Part shown: in pieces, positions 52,648 through 63,272 of the stretch
Layout: the number at the start of each line of letters is the position of its first letter
Numbering within the stretch: position 1 is the first letter of the stretch
Origin: Nothopassalora personata
Lineage: Eukaryota; Ascomycota; Dothideomycetes; Mycosphaerellales; Mycosphaerellaceae
Direction: 5' to 3'
Assembly (NCBI GenBank): GCA_033816765.1
Contig: CM066293.1
Span: 1,116,001 to 1,180,000, forward strand
DNA: 64,000 bases
Notes under the pieces: generated by a model
The model's input: the letters and a program-made list of their open reading frames with translations, nothing else
The model's database searches: none
Told to the model about the DNA's origin: nothing
Translations under genes and position numbers: made by a program

Positions 52648-55217
52648 GTGGGACCCCTTCTAGAGGAGAGCCTGGACACACCCTCACGAAGGCCGAGCGC
52701 GAGGCACGGCGAGATTCAGTGCTCTCGAGCTCAACACCACCTTCGAAGGCAGAGACTTGGCTGCGCGGCTCATTCTCTCTGTCGAATGCCCGAAGCGACG
52801 ATTCGCCTACTCGGCCTCGATATTCTCTGGGAGCCGTCATCCTCAACGTCATCTGGATTTTGATCATCTTTGGATCACTTTATGCCTTGATCGAATACTT
52901 ACTCAATGCAACCAGAGCGAGCGCGTCGCAAACATGCACGCCCACCACCGTCTACGTACCCTTCACGGCCACGGTCACGTCAACAGCCTGGTCGACCTCA
53001 ACTTCTATCGAAGCTCCTACTCCTTCAACAACGACTGTCACTGTCACCGCTTCGCCTACGTCTTTGTCGTCCGCTCTCATCGAACCAGTCACTGTCACCG
53101 CCACGATCAAGCCATCGCCCTCCAGCAGCGTTACTTCGGACACTGCAGCTGCGCAAGCGCCTGTATCTCTCCCAGATACGACGAGTACCGTTTCAACCAC
53201 TACCACGATTTCCACTACAACCACTGTCACGCCTACGGTAACAGCACCTGAGTTCACCTCCAGCACCTTCAGCTTGATGTCTCCAGACTCGACAACAACC
53301 TTGACAAGTACCAGCTACACGACGATATCGTTGTCCGCGGTGTCGCCATCGCGTTCGGCATTTACTGGCATCAACACCTCAGGATGGAACGTTTCGAGCA
53401 CTGCATCGCCTCAAACGCCGCCGGAACCTACAACCACCACGATGAGTAATATCGTGTACTTTGGCAACGACGACACCACGAGTTCCACCACTACAATCCG
53501 CATTACGACGACAGTTGGAGCCACAATCACGTCCATTTACACACCACCAGCTTTTGTCACAGATATTAGCGGATCGCTAACCACAATATCGGCCACACCA
53601 GCAACGATCACATACAAAGTGAACGGGGGAGCAGCGTTCACCACAAGCCTAGCCGGCGCCGCTGCATCGAGCAATGTAGCCGGAGCTGCCAACGCGCCAA
53701 GCGCTCCCGCTTATGGCTTGCCATCCCAGCCGATAACTGCTGCGACTGCGGGCAATCCTAACATGACCACGTCCAGCCAGCAGACCTCTCCATCCTACAC
53801 GGGTCCTGTGACAATTACAAGCTTTGTTGATGGGCATGGCACCACTTTTACTGTCGAGAGCACCCCAGTGGGCACGACACCCATGTCTCCTCCGCCATCT
53901 GACAGCACCACGACTACAGCATCGGCAAGCAGCTTCCCAGCAGGACCAATAGTTTCTGATTCGAGCTCTCTCGGTGGATCTACATCACCTGGCTGGTTCC
54001 AATCCTCAAGCTCTGGTGCAGGTACTTTTGCCAACAGCACGGTATCGTCGCTAGTAGCTGTGGCTACCTCCACCTTGGTCAACTTGGGCTCCACGACGGT
54101 GCTTACTATCTCGAGCGCGCTTCCAGTACAATCAGCCTTGGGAAGCGAAAGCTCAGCCAGCAGTATCGGCTTGGCAGCCTCTCCGAGCATTGTCTCTACG
54201 CGGGTCGTATCAGGCTCGACGGACGTGCTCACAATCGCTACTACCCTCAGCGGTGAGTCTGGAGAGGTTTCAAGCACGTCCTCGCCCGAAACAGTCATCT
54301 CCGAGGAGCCGCAGACCACCACAGAGACTTCATTGGCTTCTGCTACTGAGAGCGTCTCGCCGTCCTCGAGCCAACGCTTCTCCAGCACTTCAATCCGCTC
54401 TAGATCAACGTCATCCCAGCCAGAGAGCACTTCAAGCCGCTCAGCCTTAAGCGCCCCCAGCTCTTCGTCTTCGAGATCGACTGTGTTGCCCACTCCAAGC
54501 TCACGACCGGCTCGTACATCGTCCTCATCCAGCTTCAGCAACCCGTTCCCAGCAACTTCTGCGACAGCCATCCCAAGTGCGGGATGTGGCGAACAAGGCA
54601 ATTTCACAATGACCTTCGACGATTTGCCGACCTACCATCCAACGAGACGCCAAATCAACAACCAGACCAATGGCACAGACATCACCCAATACCCACCGCT
54701 CAATCAGCGACCATATCGTCACATGCTCTTCAGCCAAGGCTATGTGTATGCGCCCAAAGCCGCTGAGCCATTTTCACCCGTCTCACCACCCAACGTCGCA
54801 GCCTTCGTCGACCCTATGAAGGCCGGTCGCCCACCTGTCAACAGTCCCGTCGAGCCTGGGGAAATTGGGACGTTCGATGAGGATAATTCTGCTTTCTACT
54901 TCGATGCAAAGTCTGCATATCTCGGTTGCTCTAACCCAGGCCCGGATGATTGCACGATTGAAGCCACACCGTACACATATAGCAGCACGCTCATGGATGA
55001 GGTTGCTGGCCAGGCCGAGAACTTCACGCTGTCTCCATGCACACAGAACTGTACGCTCGAGAAAGTTGACTTTCCGCCACGCTTCAAGCGTCTGAGTGGC
55101 ATACAGTTTCGAGCGGTAGCTGATAGCCAGCCACGCATGTTCTTTATCGACGACATGGCGATGGAGTGGTCGAATAGCTCATGTTCTGCCGGTATGGCGC
55201 GACAGCGAACTCGATAG
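52581..55217 (+). CDS. Mucin-like type II membrane protein with conserved Cys-containing ectodomain
   Basis: An 878-residue ORF. A short cytosolic N-terminus precedes one membrane helix near 85-108 (GAVILNVIWILIIFGSLYAL), followed by about 580 residues extremely rich in Ser and Thr, expected to be O-glycosylated and extended through the cell wall. The last 210 residues form a folded domain beginning AGCGEQGNFTMTFDDLP, with FSQGYVYAP, AFYFDAKSAYLGCSN and RMFFIDDMAMEW, paired Cys residues and several N-glycosylation sites. Similar ectodomains occur in uncharacterised surface proteins of filamentous fungi. A wall-sensor or adhesin role is inference. It could also receive an upstream signal-peptide exon by splicing (52375-52454). 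Confidence 0.82.
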   Translation: MEEGPKHAMRPRLGERHGSGLISGTPSRGEPGHTLTKAEREARRDSVLSSSTPPSKAETWLRGSFSLSNARSDDSPTRPRYSLGAVILNVIWILIIFGSLYALIEYLLNATRASASQTCTPTTVYVPFTATVTSTAWSTSTSIEAPTPSTTTVTVTASPTSLSSALIEPVTVTATIKPSPSSSVTSDTAAAQAPVSLPDTTSTVSTTTTISTTTTVTPTVTAPEFTSSTFSLMSPDSTTTLTSTSYTTISLSAVSPSRSAFTGINTSGWNVSSTASPQTPPEPTTTTMSNIVYFGNDDTTSSTTTIRITTTVGATITSIYTPPAFVTDISGSLTTISATPATITYKVNGGAAFTTSLAGAAASSNVAGAANAPSAPAYGLPSQPITAATAGNPNMTTSSQQTSPSYTGPVTITSFVDGHGTTFTVESTPVGTTPMSPPPSDSTTTTASASSFPAGPIVSDSSSLGGSTSPGWFQSSSSGAGTFANSTVSSLVAVATSTLVNLGSTTVLTISSALPVQSALGSESSASSIGLAASPSIVSTRVVSGSTDVLTIATTLSGESGEVSSTSSPETVISEEPQTTTETSLASATESVSPSSSQRFSSTSIRSRSTSSQPESTSSRSALSAPSSSSSRSTVLPTPSSRPARTSSSSSFSNPFPATSATAIPSAGCGEQGNFTMTFDDLPTYHPTRRQINNQTNGTDITQYPPLNQRPYRHMLFSQGYVYAPKAAEPFSPVSPPNVAAFVDPMKAGRPPVNSPVEPGEIGTFDEDNSAFYFDAKSAYLGCSNPGPDDCTIEATPYTYSSTLMDEVAGQAENFTLSPCTQNCTLEKVDFPPRFKRLSGIQFRAVADSQPRMFFIDDMAMEWSNSSCSAGMARQRTR

Positions 55218-55568
55218 AGTGCGCGGCATGAGTAGAAAGCTGTAACGATCGCTGCTTCCAGAGAAGACGGTACATGCGCGTGTGCGTAGCTAGCTCGAAG
55301 GCCTGGAATGCCTGGCGTAGTCGGACACGACGTAAGATAGTTCTGTAACAATATGAAAAGATGTTTGTACAAAGTGCCTGATCATGCCGATCACGATTTC
55401 AATTGCCATCGCCATTCACTTACTGCGGGGTAGGCGCGGAACACTTCACATGCAAGGTCCGGGCACTTCCGACAAAGTCGCACAGGAATTTGACTTTTAG
55501 GCAACATCCTTGGTCACCACAACATCAAACACAACTTACACCACAACAGTAGCACCAAAGTGCCCTAC
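55218..55568. other. Intergenic region
   Basis: 3' flank of the mucin-like gene and promoter of the LysM-like gene. No other feature seen. Confidence 0.4.
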
Positions 55569-56182
55569 ATGTTCGGCCGACGTAACCGCAGCGTACACTT
55601 TGCCCTCACGCTCATCCTGGGAGCCTTGATTCTCAGCTTCCTCTTTCACCATCCAGAGCATGACACAGATGTCGAGAACTTCAGCACCGATGGTGTAAGA
55701 ATTAAGCACCAGCTGACGTCGCCTACACCTATCATCGCAATGGTCGAGCATCCGCGATTCACGCCCGATGCGCTCAACCTCGAGTCCCAAGCGACAGCAC
55801 CTTCACCTACCGTTGCAAAGACCGAGTACTCGCAGATGACACACGAGGCAACAAGCATCAAGCATCTACCTCCGCCAACGCTTGTACAATTCTCAAACAG
55901 GACCACGGTTAGTAAGTACTTCTGGCCTCAGGAAAGGGGTCGCTTTCCGAGTTCTGACATCATCTAGCATCTGGAAGGACATGTGTACGCGATTATAAGG
56001 TCAAGAAAGGCGAGACTATCAACGAAATCACCCGCACGCAGAGTGTCGCCACTCTAGAGCTACTCTCTGAAAACGGGCTGAGCTTTCCTTTCGAAGGTCC
56101 GCTTGCCGAAGAAATTGACCTCTGTCCGAAACTCTTTGCCGTGTCTCGGGAAGATTGGAGCGATACACATCTGCACGTCTGA
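55569..56182 (+). CDS. Small membrane-anchored or secreted protein with a LysM-like domain
   Basis: Exons 55569-55911 and 55968-56182, with intron 55912-55967 (GTAAGT..TTCTGACATC..TAG); 185 residues, ending TGA at 56182. The N-terminus has a hydrophobic segment (FALTLILGALILSFLF) that is a signal anchor or signal peptide. A Thr/Pro-rich spacer follows. The second exon reads CVRDYKVKKGETINEITRTQ, then ATLELLSENG and a Cys in EIDLCP. This fits the LysM pattern YxVKKGDTLxxIA...ELLxLN for chitin or peptidoglycan binding. A single divergent LysM is common in fungal effectors and wall proteins. The GTG codon at 55560 is not needed as a start. Confidence 0.65.
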
Positions 56183-57329
56183 GCCGGGTAAGGAGATTGG
56201 ATGAGATGAAGAGATGGCAAAGGTCGTAGGATACTGCTGAGATGAGAATTTCCTATACCACGACAGGACTACCAAACCGTGAGAGAAAATCCTACTTCCC
56301 CTCTCCATGCAAATCCTCCTCATAAGCAGCTTTCATCCAATTCCTCCACTCCAGCCCCTAATCCATCCGATGACACTCCCACGCCTCATACCACATCAGC
56401 CTCGATCCAAGCCCTCAACATCACCTCCAAACCCTGCCGTTCCTCCCTTCAATCAAGATCTCTAGACTGGTGACACGCATGGCCCATGAAAGTCCTACTC
56501 CTCAAACTTCCAGATCCAATGAGACGAACGGACATTTCTCCGGTTCGATTCGTCACACACGCACTCGGTTCTTGAGTAAATTGAATGTGTAGAAGCTCAC
56601 ATATTCGCCGATGGCGTCAAGGATTGGGTCGGGGGTGATAATTAGTGTTCTGGGTACCCGGCGAGCTTGGTGGTGATGTTGGAGGCGGTGATTCTTTCCC
56701 GCTAGATGTCGGCTGCGGCTGTGTCTGGGGCGAGGAGAGACATGAGGGCTTCGCTGCTGAGTCGGGGCTTGAGGAGGACTGGGGCACGGCGGTCGAAGAA
56801 GAGTTCGTGGTCTGCGGTTGTGTTGGGGGCTGTTGGGCCGTTGAGGAGTTGGGTTGTAAAGGAGGCCATTTTGTGCTGGAAAGGTTAAGGTCCAGGGTAG
56901 AGCGTTCGATAAAGTTGAACTTGACTCTGCGGTGCAGTGGAGTGATTTCGTTTCCGCTCTGTTGACACTTTCGAGGACGATGCTGATATGTGGCTCGGAA
57001 TTATTCCCGTAGAGCTGCAGCCCTAGCGCGTACTTTATTCCCGGGTCGGCTTGTGACAGCCATGTGGAACAAAGGATCCTGCTGCAAGGAGAACCTTTGA
57101 CAGCCGTCACTAACACGGAAACGTGCAAGATTATGATCTTGCTCTATGGAGTATGCATAACGATAGTATCCCGTGATGCCCAGAGAGAACATGCTCCAAG
57201 GACAATTCCATCCACTAATAGACCTTCCTGCATCTCTTTAGGAATCTTGTCTCAACGTGCTTCATATCGTAAAAGTCACAAAGAGCTCTCGAGAGCCTCC
57301 AACCCCTTGACTGCTTTTCGGCTTTGACT
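56183..57329. other. Intergenic region
   Basis: No firm gene. The minus strand has a 50-odd-codon ORF starting at the ATG near 56868 (MASFTTQLLNGPTAPNTT) that stops at a TAG near 56706; it could be a micro-ORF or an exon. Nothing else recognised. Confidence 0.35.
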
Positions 57330-58009
57330 TGCAGCTGCTCACTCTGCTCATTGTCCTCCAGCCTTCTCCTGCTTGAGTCTCTCTCGAGGCACTGTCTAGT
57401 GAAACCCTTTTCCAGAACCCGATCAGGTTTGGCCATCGGTAAATCTCCAGTTCGAGTGAGCTCTCCCCCGGGAGTCTCCCATGCACAATGTGGGAGGCCG
57501 GTGCTGCGAGGCGCCCAGGCCTTCCAAGTGTACACGATAGACGCAGGTGCAGGAGGCTGTGGCAGGAGCATAGTTCTCCACGACACCTGAGGAAGCCGAT
57601 AGCTTCGCGGGAGACGGTGTTTGTTATGAACGCCGTCTCCTCCGCGAGAATGGCGAGCAGATCTTCCAGGAGAGAGTTGATGTAGACGGTCAGCGGTATA
57701 CTGCTGTCGCGAGAGCTCCTTTGACCTACGTTGGCCGTTGATCGACTAGGCAGGGTAGTATTGGTATCAGCGATGTCGCTTACTCGACCAGATGGCTTGT
57801 TGGACACACCCTGGTTCTAGTGGTTTAATGTTTCCAAAGACCCAGCCGCCAGGGAGCACAGTGCATGTTGAAGCTTTTGAGACCGAGCAATAATATCGCA
57901 AAAAGTCACGGGTAACGCGCTGCGAGAGTAATAGACCTCGGGTGGAAAGGTGGTGTAAGACTGCTTCGGGGAGCTCGTACGTCACCAAAACTTTGGTGGC
58001 GGCCGCCAT
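57330..58009 (-). pseudogene. F-box paralog A (broken copy of tandem array)
   Basis: The first exon starts at the ATG at 58009 and contains LVTYELPEAVLHHLSTRGLLLSQRV, the F-box. A one-base insertion in a T run near 57905 then shifts the frame; the continuing match (IIARSQKLQHAL) is in the next frame and ends at a TAG at 57818. The second-exon region shows VYINSLLEDLLAIL in one frame, then SWRTMLLPQPP and LEDNEQSEQL in another, so a second frameshift lies near 57580. Compared with intact paralog C (59250-59933), this copy is a pseudogene. Confidence 0.75.
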
Positions 58010-58230
58010 GTCGAGCGTCGAAGGATGGGGTTCTGTAGGGGAGTGAGACGAGGGTTTGAAGAAGCGGTGCCTTATATAGAGAAAATACATGAAACCAATC
58101 AGTTGTAAAGACCTCATCGCATGCACTACGCTCTTGGAGTCATCTCAAATTCCAATCACTTCTCGGCAAGCCTTCCTCTACCCGTCCCATTCTCCTCTGC
58201 ACCACTCACTGCCTGTATTCCAATCTGTCC

Positions 58231-58858
58231 TCAGCTCGATCGCTGCACCGGCAACCCTTCCAGCTGCTCATTACTCTCGAGCTGCTCCCAGGTCAAGTGA
58301 CCATGTATGCCCCTCCGCTCTGTCGGTTCCACGTAGTCACTAGGAGGCGCCGCAAGCAACTCCCCTCCCCTAGTAGCCGCGCCATGTGCGCGACCGAAAC
58401 GTCCGTGCCAATGTATGATCTGCGGTACAGCGGGGGGCTGTGACAACAGTATCTGTCACCACGACGCCTCAGGACGTTGCCACGACCATGGCAGCCGAAT
58501 TTCGATCGCACTGGCCTTGTGGAGGGGCTCGAGTAGAGGGTTCCGGTACACTTCCATCCCGACGCCGGACTTCTCGTAAGCCCACTTGCGACTTCCAAAC
58601 GCTTCTGCGTGGCCTGTACAAGTGTCAGTAAGTCAAAGTGCCGCGGAAAATTGTGCACATACGGATGAGCATGAGGGGAGTTCCGTCTTCCCGTCCTGCA
58701 GGCATGATGAAGAGAGCACGCTGCAGCTTGTGCGACCGCTCGACTACATCGTGCCAGGCGCGGCTGACTCGCTGGCTAAGTAGTAGGTCTCTGGTGGGCA
58801 GTGCATGTAAGATGGTCTCGAGCAGCTCGTACGTTGATAGCACCTGTTGTTGAGCCAT
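58231..58858 (-). pseudogene. F-box paralog B (premature stop in exon 2)
   Basis: Exon 1 is 58663-58858 (start ATG at 58858; VLSTYELLETILHALPTRDLLLSQRV). The intron is 58614-58662 (GTATGT..TTACTGACA..ACAG). Exon 2 runs from 58613 and stops at an in-frame TGA at 58456-58458, just after QRPEASW. Beyond the stop the same frame continues to match paralog C (LLSQPPAVPQI through LESNEQLEGLP) to 58231. Paralog C has Arg at the stop position, so a CGA to TGA change is likely. The predicted product is 117 residues, F-box included, so a truncated protein could still be made. Confidence 0.78.
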
Positions 58859-59249
58859 TGCGCGGGTGTTGAGATGTGGTGTGCGAAAAGTAGTGGTGGT
58901 TGTATTGAGTCGAGGTAGTTGCGGTCGAATAAATCGCGATGAAGATGAAAGGCAGATGACAGAGGGACCAAGTGAGCTCCTGCATGCGAAGAGCCTGAGC
59001 ACAGACCTTGTCACATGCTCTCCCCCGGCTCAAAGCCGTTCTTATCCACCGTAAGACTGATGATTCCTGTAGCCAACAACAAAAGCAATGTCCTGTCACC
59101 TTCTTTGAATCAAATGTATCTGAGATCTCCTCCGTCGAAAGGGTCATACCATAATCAAAGAAAAACCTTTGGGAACTACTGTTCATTACCAACGAGGATC
59201 CCAAGAATCTCACGACCGCCGCCGCTTCACCAGCTCCTTAGATGCCCTC

Positions 59250-59933
59250 TCACTTGTCTTTCTCCTCTACTGGAAGTTCCTCCAGCTGCTCGTTGCTCTC
59301 TAAAGTGCGCCACTTTTTGATCCCGTCTATCTTGGCACCGCCAAGCTGTGCGTATCGTCCTTCTTCGGCCATAAGCAGCAAATTCGCAGCCCGTAACGGC
59401 TCTCCTGCTTTCGTCTGTCTTATGAATCGGAGGCCTGACTTGACAGTGTTTATTGTTCCTGGCTGCGATACGAGCATCTTCCTCCACGAGGCCTCGAGCC
59501 GTTGCCACGTAGGATGGAGATGCTGCTCCAAGCTCGGACCCTCGGTGTCTGCCACGGCCTCTTGCAGATGCACCAGGAGTGGATTTTGGAAGACACGCAT
59601 CGGCTTTGTGCTACAGTGGTATGCCCAGAGATCAGCCAGGTCTTCGTCGAATCGCCCTGCGCCCTGTCAGTTCGTGGAACGTGAGAAGATAATATCTTTG
59701 ACGTGCGTACAGTTGTTCAAAAGAGGTCCACCCTTCACCGGCAGTAAGGATAAAGCTCGCTGTAGTTTCTGAGACCGAGCAACCACATCTCGCCAAGCAC
59801 GGCTCACTCGTTGGCTGAGAAGTAGATCCTTTGTCGGTAGCTGGTGGAGTATCGCCTCAACGAGCTCGTAGGTGGTGAGTACCAAGTTCGACATGCAATG
59901 GTCGTCTTGTGTGGCTAGTAGTGTAGTCGTCAT
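59250..59933 (-). CDS. F-box protein (paralog C, intact copy)
   Basis: Exons 59711-59933 and 59250-59656 with a 54-bp intron at 59657-59710 (GTACGC..GAACTGACAG..CAG); 209 residues. A second in-frame ATG at 59894 may be the real start. Residues about 17-60 are an F-box (LTTYELVEAILHQLPTKDL, LLSQRVSRAWRDVV), expected to bind Skp1 in an SCF ubiquitin ligase. The C-terminal region (VFQNPLLVHL, EASWRKMLVSQPGTINTV) is shared with paralogs A and B and ends LESNEQLEELPVEEKDK. Short fungal F-box proteins of this layout are usually lineage-specific; the substrate is unknown. It is the only uninterrupted member of the three-gene array. Confidence 0.8.
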
Positions 59934-60334
59934 GACGATTACCGCTTGTTGTTCTTGAGTGTGTTGACCCTCGGTGTGATCGAATCTTAATCCATGTTTT
60001 ATAGCCTGCGGGAGCTAGAGTGAGCCTTGTGAGAAGGCCGATCACCAAGAAGGATGTGAAAATAGCGCACCGCTACAGGTGAAGCAATCACAAGCTCAGT
60101 CTGAAGGGTTCCAACCTTTAGAATGCACGAGACCGTGGGAGGAGGCCTGGTCACAAGTACCGATTGGAAGCTCATGTCTATGCCGCTCACCTGCCCCGTT
60201 GCAAGCGAAGCCGCGGACTCAGCTTGTCAGAGCACAAACTCACTGAGGCGCCTCGCAATGGACGGAGCCCTGATCACACACATCGATTTACGACTGCATA
60301 CCTACATCGCTAGCTTGCCTGGCTGACCTACGTC
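59934..60334. other. Intergenic region
   Basis: Promoter of F-box paralog C and 3' flank of the BNR gene; no other feature seen. Confidence 0.4.
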
Positions 60335-61474
60335 TCAAGAGGCCGCAACATCAATCGTACTCGCCGTGACATTGTTATCCGTGCCATTCAAAACTCCACC
60401 TCCAACTATGAGAATCGTCTTCTCATCCTGCTCCACTAGCAAACTCCTCGTATAACTCGTCTTCTCCGGCGACGTCTCATACGTCCAAGTCTCCGTCAAG
60501 TCCTTACTGATCCACACGCCCTCGTCCGATCCACAAGTGACGACAATCGTTCCGTTTGGTCCTCCAGCTGGTGTCCACACGTTGTAAGGTGATCCGACGG
60601 GATATTGACCATCTGCGGTCGCGATGAGTGTGCCGTACCCGGCCTCGTCGAACTTTGTAGGGTCTTCTGAGAGACGGTAGTAGACCGCGAACGCTTTCTC
60701 GACAGCGCCGTAGAATTCGTAGGTCAAGAGGTAACTCCCATTGGGAAGGAGCGACACGGTCGTCATGCCGGGCCGCCAGTCGTATGTGCCGTATTTCACA
60801 TCATCTACAACAGGGCCATAGGTCACGAGATCGGAGGTGATTTGATGTACCAATTTCTGCCCTGCCTCCGGGTCCCGTTGATCGGAGTAATAGTAGATGA
60901 GATCGCCTTGATACTCCATAAGGAAAGGCTCCCAAACCGGCGTCTCGCCATTGTTTGGCAAAGCAACACCACCGAGCGCGACGTGAGACACGAAATCAAA
61001 GGTATGGGCACTGTCAGTCGAGGCATAGAGTTCGAGCTGCGTTTGCGAGAGATCATCGGGAATGCTACTGCCAGCAAGGAGAACTGTGCCAGCGGGATAA
61101 TCGCCGATGTCATATTCGAGTTGGTAGAGGAAAGGCTGATATCGCAGACCCCAGCCGTTCACTTGGTCGTAGACTTTGGTGCGCTCGGACCAGGTCAGGC
61201 CGCCGTCTGTGGACTGGTAAACGGGAAAGTGGGGAAAGGTATTGTTGTTCGGACCATAGTTCTCCCATGTTGCGAGGAGCGTTCCGCATTCTTTCAGCTG
61301 CAGCGTTCGGGCGTAGAGGGTTCGTGGGATAGTATAGTTGTCCGGCGGATCAAATATGAGCACGCTGTCGAGAGGGTTGCCGCTAGTTGCAGTTGGGCTG
61401 TAGTACTTTGGTGGACTGTGTGGTAACGCGCTTGCCAGGGCAGGACATGAGAGCAGGAGAGTAGAGACCAGCAT
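60335..61474 (-). CDS. Secreted BNR/Asp-box glycoside hydrolase (GH93-like)
   Basis: A 379-residue protein from the ATG at 61474; the open frame extends to 61732 but the upstream part is not protein-like. The N-terminus is a signal peptide (MLVSTLLLSCPALASALP). The body is a beta-propeller with Asp-box motifs SxDxGxTW: VYQSTDGGLTW near residue 85, YASTDSAHTFDF near 155 and WISKDLTETW near 315. ARTLQLKECGTLLATWENY and DWRPGMTTVSLLPNGSYLLTYE match the pattern of fungal GH93 exo-1,5-alpha-L-arabinanases, which trim plant-wall arabinan. GH93 is the best guess; a sialidase-like relative cannot be excluded. Several N-glycosylation sites support secretion. Confidence 0.83.
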   Translation of the reverse strand: MLVSTLLLSCPALASALPHSPPKYYSPTATSGNPLDSVLIFDPPDNYTIPRTLYARTLQLKECGTLLATWENYGPNNNTFPHFPVYQSTDGGLTWSERTKVYDQVNGWGLRYQPFLYQLEYDIGDYPAGTVLLAGSSIPDDLSQTQLELYASTDSAHTFDFVSHVALGGVALPNNGETPVWEPFLMEYQGDLIYYYSDQRDPEAGQKLVHQITSDLVTYGPVVDDVKYGTYDWRPGMTTVSLLPNGSYLLTYEFYGAVEKAFAVYYRLSEDPTKFDEAGYGTLIATADGQYPVGSPYNVWTPAGGPNGTIVVTCGSDEGVWISKDLTETWTYETSPEKTSYTRSLLVEQDEKTILIVGGGVLNGTDNNVTASTIDVAAS

Positions 61475-61875
61475 ATTTACCAAGGACGAACGGAAGACTC
61501 GTAACTTACAGCGGCTCAAGTCTGCATGCGCACGGCAAGCACGCCTTCTATGTATTCGCGTTGGTATTGCAACATCGTCATCCACTCGCTGTTGGACAGG
61601 GAACGGCGACGACCCTAAGGCGGAGAGGCGCCGTCCTTGCTGTGTGTCGCAAGGTGCGCTGCAGAGACAGGAAGCTGTGCAGGGTGTAAACCCAATATAG
61701 ATCTCCGTAGCGGGCCCCAAGGTTTGTTCCACAAATAATCCTCCAATCGAGGGCGTCGAAACACTATTTTGTTATTTCCCAGGCACGTGCCAGGAGTCTC
61801 GGTTCGCAGGTTGCGGGTCTTCTCGATGCGAAAGCAATGCTGTCCTGCATTGCTGCTGTACTTTTTTGGTACCCA
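61475..61875. other. Intergenic region
   Basis: 5' flank of the BNR gene and 3' flank of the SWD3 gene. The in-frame extension of the BNR ORF to 61732 lies here but shows no conserved features. Confidence 0.4.
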
Positions 61876-63272
61876 TTATGACGCAGCCTCTTGCATTGGT
61901 GTGTTCGCCTGCTCCTCATCCGAGGGTACTTCGCTCCGCAGTGGTGGCGCAATGTCCTCGCGGGGTGTACCGTTGGTAGAAAGCGTCACCCCGCCGTTGA
62001 CATTGCAATTGATATCTGAAGGCAGAGGCTGACGTAGCCATACTCTGATAGTCTTGTCATTGCCGCATGTGACGATTCGTTGGTCGTCAAGACCCACGTC
62101 AACGCCCAACACTACACCTTCGTGCCCGTCCAAGGTCTGCAGCACTTCCTTGGAGGTGACATCCCAGATGAAAGTCTTGCCGTCTTCACTACCGCATGCA
62201 GCGAATGCCCATTTCTGGCCAGGATTCTCCGGGGGTTGGGAGCCATTTGTTGCTTCAGTCATTAGCACACCTGGCAGCTCACCATACGAACCGAATGCGG
62301 CGCTGATGCTGAACTTCTCGTTCTTGTGCCCTTGATACGTCTTCAAACACCGACCATTGACGTAGTCCCACAGCCTCAGAGACGAGTCCAGTGTGCCCGC
62401 GAGGACATATTGTCCATTTGGCGAGAAGTTGACACTGATGACAGGAGCGTTGTCTTCATGCACGAGAGTCTTGAGGCATTGTCCTGTACCAGTGTCCCAT
62501 ATTCTGATCAAGCCATCGCTTGAACAGGATGCGACGAGTGTTCCATCTCGTACGAAGTCCACACCACTGACGGGATCCGAATGAGCGGGTAAGCTGCGCA
62601 TCAGCCTTGCCGTCCGCACGTCCCATAGGAAGACTGCTTCATCGTAGGAGCCAGAGACGAGCATGTTTCCTTTCGGTGAGAAGGCCACGCTGTAGACGTA
62701 GTTATGGTGTCCTGCCAGGGGATTTGGCAAGCTTTTCCCCGTTGATAAGTCCCAGAGTCGGATGTTCTTGTCGTCTGATCCAGATGCGATGACGGTCGAG
62801 TCTGGACTCCAGGCGATGGTGGAGATGCCGGCCATGTGGCCTTCGAGTGTCTGCGAGAGGGCCCCAGTCCGCGCATCCCAAATCTTGATGGTACCATCGG
62901 CAGCTATTGACGCTATCAGCCTCTTGTCTCGTGTGCTCTTGTTCGTGCGCATATCTTACAGCAACTTGCGATCCACTTGCCATCTGGCGAGAACTTGACG
63001 GCGGCAACACCTCGCTTGTGGCCGCGCAGTGTCAGATATGGGACGTAGTTCAGTCTCCTCGGTCTCTCCACCTTCCGCCTCTTAGGCTTTGCACCTTCAT
63101 CCTCACTTCCTTGATCTGGTGTGTTGAAGTCGCTGGGCACTTCTTCGTCGTAGGCGTACGAGAGTTGCGCATCGGCTGCGCCATCGTATTGAGGTGTGCC
63201 AATACCAGGCGACTGGGATCGCTTTCGCTTGGGCGAGCGTTGCGGTGGTTCTGGTGACGATTCGAGAGACAT
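61876..63272 (-). CDS. SWD3: COMPASS complex WD40 subunit Swd3/WDR5
   Basis: It is a WD40 propeller of the Set1/COMPASS histone H3-Lys4 methyltransferase. Exons 62960-63272 and 61876-62912, with a 47-bp intron at 62913-62959 (GTAAGA..GCTGATAG); 449 residues. An N-terminal acidic/basic tail (KPKRRKVERPRRL) precedes seven WD repeats: LRGHKRGVAAVKFSPDG, TLEGHMAGISTIAWSPD, LAGHHNYVYSVAFSP, LPAHSDPVSGVDFVRDG, NAPVISVNFSPNG, then two more with an insertion (about 330-360), ending TLDGHEGVVLGVDV and CGNDKTIRVW. The layout and length fit filamentous-fungal Swd3. The tail after the propeller is short and acidic. Confidence 0.9.

Noticed and set aside
61475..61732. N-terminal extension of the BNR protein upstream of the signal peptide
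   Set aside because: It would bury a clear signal peptide inside the protein; the upstream frame is probably leader sequence.
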